NCBI GenBank assembly: GCA_934675585.1
Contig: CAKUQY010000037.1
Coordinates: 1 to 15,048 of the forward strand
DNA from: an uncultured Opitutales bacterium
GTDB lineage: Bacteria > Verrucomicrobiota > Verrucomicrobiia > Opitutales > UBA953
Length of the DNA stretch: 15,048 nucleotides
Direction: 5' to 3'
Program-made: the position numbers and the translations under genes
Part shown: piece by piece, positions 12,650-15,048 of the stretch
Layout of the letters: every line of letters starts with the position of its first letter
How positions within the stretch are numbered: position 1 is the first letter of the stretch
The notes under the pieces: model-generated
Database searches by the model: none
The model's input: only the letters and a program-made list of their open reading frames with translations
What the model was told of the DNA's origin: nothing

Positions 12650-13786
12650 ATGATTACGCAATATTTTTTGGATAGTGGTTTGTCGCCCACTTGGGTGATC
12701 GTTTTTGCTCTCGCCGTTTTGGCGGGAATTCTCGCGGGAACGTGGATTTGCGTCCGTTCGCTGGCGTGGATTTTTGACATTTATTTTGTCAGACTGGCGA
12801 AAAAGACGAAAAACCGTTTCGACGATTTTGTCGTCTGTGCGCGCGTGCCGCATCAGCTTTTTCAGGTGATCGCGTCCGTGCTACTTTTGAATTATCTGCC
12901 GCTGTTTTTGGTGGGTGACCCGATCGTCGAACGTCTTTGCGACGTTGCGGTCGAAATTTATTTTGCGGTTGCGGTTGCGAATGTAATTTGCGCTTTGCTG
13001 AACGCATGGATGTTTTACATTGCGAACGCGCGCGGCAAGTCGCTCCCGCTCAAAGGTTTTGTCGAAGCGGCGAAATATATCGTCGTCGCGGGAACGGCAT
13101 TGTTAGTACTCGCCATTTTGACGAACAAGTCGCCCGTTTATTTTCTTTCGGCGCTCGGCGCGGCAATGGCGGTGTTGCTCATTGTTTTCCGCGATTCTTT
13201 GCTGGGTTTGACCGCGGGACTGACAATTTTGCTCAACGACATCGTGCGCAAGGACGACTGGATTGAAATTCCGAGCCAGGGCGTGGACGGCGTCGTGCGC
13301 GACATTACGCTGACTACGGTAAAAATCGAAAATTGGGACAACACGGTTTCTTGCGTTCCCTCCTACACGCTCGTTTCTTCGAGTATTCGCAACTGGCGGA
13401 ACATGGTCGAGGTCGGCGCGCGCCGCATCAAGCGTTCGTTCCGCGTGAACCTGCGCAGTATTCACTTTTTGGAAGAAACAGAATTGACAAATTTGAAAAA
13501 CGCGTTCCCGCAAATTGCCGAACAAATTAGCGCGTTCCCGCAAACTACCAATCTCGCGGTGTTTCGCGCGTATTGTCAAAATTATTTGAAAAATTCTTCG
13601 GCAATTCGCCAAGATTTAACCGTTATGGTGCGCCAACTCGAAATCAACGAATGCGGTTTACTAATCGAAATTTACGCGTTTTCGGCCGATACCAACTTGG
13701 GTGCGCATGAACAGCTCGCCGCCCAACTTATCGAACATTTCATCGCCATCGCGCCCGAATTTAGCGTCGAAATTTACCAGCGCTAA
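12650..13786 (+). CDS. ybdG: MscS-family mechanosensitive channel, YbdG type
   Basis: This small-conductance mechanosensitive channel of the inner membrane releases solutes on osmotic downshock. The 378-aa protein has N-terminal helices at about residues 14-36, 70-90 and 100-125, a helix at about 140-158, and a pore-lining segment at 163-196 (SALGAAMAVLLIVFRDSLLGLTAGLTILL cut at its Gly/Ala-rich face). The beta-domain sequence DDWIEIPSQGVDGVVRDI, TVKIENWDNTVSCVPSYTLV and NWRNMVEVGARRIKRSF is diagnostic of the YbdG/miniconductance branch rather than MscS itself. A strong GGAGGTGAT lies at 12627-12635 inside the end of miaB, 14 nt from the ATG, a long but possible spacing. Four exact 9-mers occur: two read Ala-Gly-Thr in membrane segments and two, 30 bp apart, read Ala-Phe-Pro-Gln. 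Confidence 0.88.
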   Translation: MITQYFLDSGLSPTWVIVFALAVLAGILAGTWICVRSLAWIFDIYFVRLAKKTKNRFDDFVVCARVPHQLFQVIASVLLLNYLPLFLVGDPIVERLCDVAVEIYFAVAVANVICALLNAWMFYIANARGKSLPLKGFVEAAKYIVVAGTALLVLAILTNKSPVYFLSALGAAMAVLLIVFRDSLLGLTAGLTILLNDIVRKDDWIEIPSQGVDGVVRDITLTTVKIENWDNTVSCVPSYTLVSSSIRNWRNMVEVGARRIKRSFRVNLRSIHFLEETELTNLKNAFPQIAEQISAFPQTTNLAVFRAYCQNYLKNSSAIRQDLTVMVRQLEINECGLLIEIYAFSADTNLGAHEQLAAQLIEHFIAIAPEFSVEIYQR

Positions 13787-13787
13787 T

Positions 13788-13808
13788 CGCGGGAACGCGG
13801 ATTTTTTT
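13788..13808 (+). terminator. mini-hairpin terminator formed by one dispersed 9-mer
   Basis: CGCG (13788-13791) and CGCG (13796-13799) close a GGAA tetraloop and are followed by GATTTTTTT. With one bulged G the stem can add AAT/ATT. It starts 1 nt after the mscS-family stop, and the whole loop and inner stem are a single copy of the word. Confidence 0.6.
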
Positions 13809-13843
13809 AACGCAAATTTCGCAGATTAAACGCAAATTTCGCA
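13809..13843. repeat. short tandem-like direct repeat
   Basis: AACGCAAATTTCGCA occurs at 13809-13823 and again at 13829-13843, a 20-bp period, each copy followed by an A/T-rich stretch. It lies in the spacer between the convergent mscS-family and glycosyltransferase genes. No function is evident. Confidence 0.6.
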
Positions 13844-13936
13844 TTTTTTTAAGGAAACGGAATTTTTAGCGGGAGCATGGGAAAGTGCCGTAATTAATTA
13901 GGGAAAATAGGATTTTGTTTTGCGCGAATAAATATT

Positions 13937-14881
13937 TTATTGGCGGGAACGATATTTGCCGAAAATACGTTTTAATTCGTTGAGAAAGATTGCACAACAA
14001 ACGAGTGGGGCAGGAACACGTATATGCAAAATAAATTGTGCCTTGCGTTGTGAAGGAATCTTTTTATGTTTTACGATGTAATTAAACATTTTTAACATGC
14101 CGAATTCTTTTTCTCCGGGAACATGTAAAATTGAAACTCCGCCTTGGTCGTAAGTTGTTATTGTGCGTCTATAAGTGCGTGTCCAAAACCGAAAAATAAA
14201 TCCGCCAGCGTGTTTGATTTTCCCATTAAAACGTTCTGCTGCAATTGAAGTTATAAATTCGTCACCTTGGGAAGTTTGGAGATTTTCTGTGAGCATTCGT
14301 GCATAAATATTGTCGCAGTTTTTTATGTGTTGCGTGAGCGTTTCTACGCTTCCTGCAATAAATTCGCCACCAAAATGCGTAAAAGGTTTGTTGGTTCCGC
14401 GAAAACGATCAACGTCTTGCCAAAATTGTGTTTTCTCACGACGAAAAGAACAATCAAACAATATCAAGGTTTCATTTTCGCACCAAGTCCAAAGATCGTC
14501 AAAATTGTTTTGAGTGTATGTGTCGGCATCTAATAGGCAAATGTTTTTATAGCCAAAGTTGAGAGATTTTTTGAGCCCGCAAATTTTGTAAAAAGCAAGC
14601 CCCCATTTTGTCTCGGGTCCAAATTTAAAATCATCAAACGCGGCATTAAAAACTTTAATTTCAAAATTTTGAAAAAGTTTTAAAAAATCCGCGGGAACGG
14701 AAACATTTGTAATTAACCCAACATCGCAGTTTGGGTTGTTTTGTTTTGCGCTAACCAAAGCAACAAAAACATTTTTCATGTAAACAATTAAACGAGCATC
14801 GTTTGAATTTGTTTTAAGGTTGACGCTCGATTGTAAATTCTCGTCAGACGCGAATGAACACGCGATTAAGTTTTTAGCCAT
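13937..14881 (-). CDS. GT-A fold glycosyltransferase (GT8-like, 314 aa)
   Basis: The layout fits a cytoplasmic nucleotide-sugar-dependent glycosyltransferase. There is an N-terminal Rossmann-like part (FVALVSAKQNNPNCDVGLITN), a conserved KWGLAFYKICGL helix, and a DxD metal/nucleotide motif in NICLLDADTY (Asp118, Asp120). Next come FGGEFIAGSVE, which I read as the acceptor-side segment, and a later DEFITSIAAE and ILHVPGEKE. Donor and acceptor cannot be read from sequence; cell-surface glycan synthesis is likely. It is transcribed towards the mscS-family gene and is flanked by mobile repeat copy 3. Composition is more AT-rich than its neighbours and only two exact 9-mers lie within it (13943 near its 3-prime end and 14691), suggesting a more recent arrival. 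An A12 tract (14896-14907) lies 14 nt upstream of its start codon. Confidence 0.78.
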   Translation of the reverse strand: MAKNLIACSFASDENLQSSVNLKTNSNDARLIVYMKNVFVALVSAKQNNPNCDVGLITNVSVPADFLKLFQNFEIKVFNAAFDDFKFGPETKWGLAFYKICGLKKSLNFGYKNICLLDADTYTQNNFDDLWTWCENETLILFDCSFRREKTQFWQDVDRFRGTNKPFTHFGGEFIAGSVETLTQHIKNCDNIYARMLTENLQTSQGDEFITSIAAERFNGKIKHAGGFIFRFWTRTYRRTITTYDQGGVSILHVPGEKEFGMLKMFNYIVKHKKIPSQRKAQFILHIRVPAPLVCCAIFLNELKRIFGKYRSRQ

Positions 14882-14895
14882 AATTCCAAAATGTC

Positions 14896-14907
14896 AAAAA
14901 AAAAAAA
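14896..14907. repeat. homopolymeric A12 tract upstream of glycosyltransferase
   Basis: Twelve consecutive A on the plus strand (T12 on the coding strand) lie 14 nt before the glycosyltransferase ATG, in the probable promoter/leader interval. Slippage here could alter expression; no variation data are available. Confidence 0.7.
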
Positions 14908-14932
14908 CAAATTGCAAGATTAAAATAAATTC

Positions 14933-15048
14933 CAGACTAATCCCAATTTTTTAGGCATCGTTTTGAAGACGGAAATAGAAAAAGTGGCTTAAAGGCTTAG
15001 TTTTAGAGCGAAAAAATATTTTTTTTGAGAGGAAAATTAAGGCAAAGA
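14933..15048 (+). mobile_element. transposon-like repeat, copy 3 (cut by window end)
   Basis: It starts with CAGACTAATCCCAATTTTT (14933-14951) and matches the first 116 bp of copy 2 with only three visible differences, all in the first 40 bases. Orientation is the same as copy 2 and opposite to copy 1. The right end, any target duplication and the internal content lie outside the window. Confidence 0.8.

Larger units (their letters stand above)
311..14699. repeat. dispersed 9-bp word GCGGGAACG / CGTTCCCGC, about 46 exact copies
   Basis: Start positions by hand: 311, 427, 675, 796, 923, 950, 3499, 3798, 4027, 4162, 4495, 4603, 4715, 4888, 5400, 5477, 5484, 5562, 5641, 5675, 5743, 6256, 6286, 6494, 7158, 7347, 7374, 7501, 8974, 9040, 9064, 9159, 9223, 9798, 10014, 10820, 11323, 11483, 12153, 12734, 13088, 13503, 13533, 13789, 13943, 14691. 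About 28 read GCGGGAACG on the plus strand and 18 the reverse complement. Many one-base variants (for example CGTTCCCGT, TGTTCCCGC, ACGGGAACG) accompany them. The largest empty intervals are 959-3498 and 7510-8973. Confidence 0.93.

Noticed and set aside
311..14699. CRISPR array
   Set aside because: The repeated word is 9 bp, occurs on both strands and is irregularly spaced over the whole window, with no regular repeat-spacer units.

Overview
Organism: a Gram-negative bacterium. Lipoprotein lipoboxes, a C-terminal-Phe outer-membrane barrel and an OppB permease point that way. The sigma70-type promoters (TTGNNN-N17-TATAAT) argue against Bacteroidota. MiaB and the acylphosphatase/ABC/TPR gene group look most like Verrucomicrobiota (Opitutales-like); this is a judgement from family resemblance and no search was run. 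Most native genes have no clear Shine-Dalgarno sequence.

Layout: 1-270 holds tRNA-Tyr(GUA) with its own promoter and terminator. 446-1307 is an 862-bp transposon-like repeat with 19-bp terminal inverted repeats and a 7-bp target duplication. 1382-3244 is an AT-rich three-gene cassette: a small lipoprotein and two tandem single-pass membrane proteins of DUF4230 type. 3556-6354 is an apparent operon: acylphosphatase, ABC ATPase, ABC-2 permease, anchored TPR-like protein. 6455-7111 is an outer-membrane beta-barrel with its own promoter and terminator. 7173-7709 is a second, internally deleted copy of the repeat. 7783-8928 is nagA with a consensus promoter and a strong terminator. 9007-13786 runs rightward: a secreted propeller-like protein, a small lipoprotein, an oppB without partner opp genes, miaB and a YbdG-type mechanosensitive channel. 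13937-14881 is a leftward GT-A glycosyltransferase. A third repeat copy starts at 14933 and runs off the window.

Main signal: a non-palindromic 9-mer, GCGGGAACG (reverse complement CGTTCCCGC), occurs about 46 times by hand count in 15 kb; about 0.1 is expected by chance. It lies in genes in all six frames (most often GCG GGA ACG = Ala-Gly-Thr, notably in signal peptides and membrane segments), between genes, inside the mobile repeat, and as inverted pairs that build terminators. It is absent from the DUF4230 cassette and from nagA. This is the profile of a DNA uptake sequence or another genome-wide selected word. I know of no description of this word in that role, but could not search.

The repeat family has no transposase. 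It has near-identical copies, an internal palindrome that splits it into two end-to-end inverted-repeat units, and a deletion in copy 2 whose breakpoints fall on two copies of the 9-mer core. The mobile repeat and the dispersed word therefore appear to interact.
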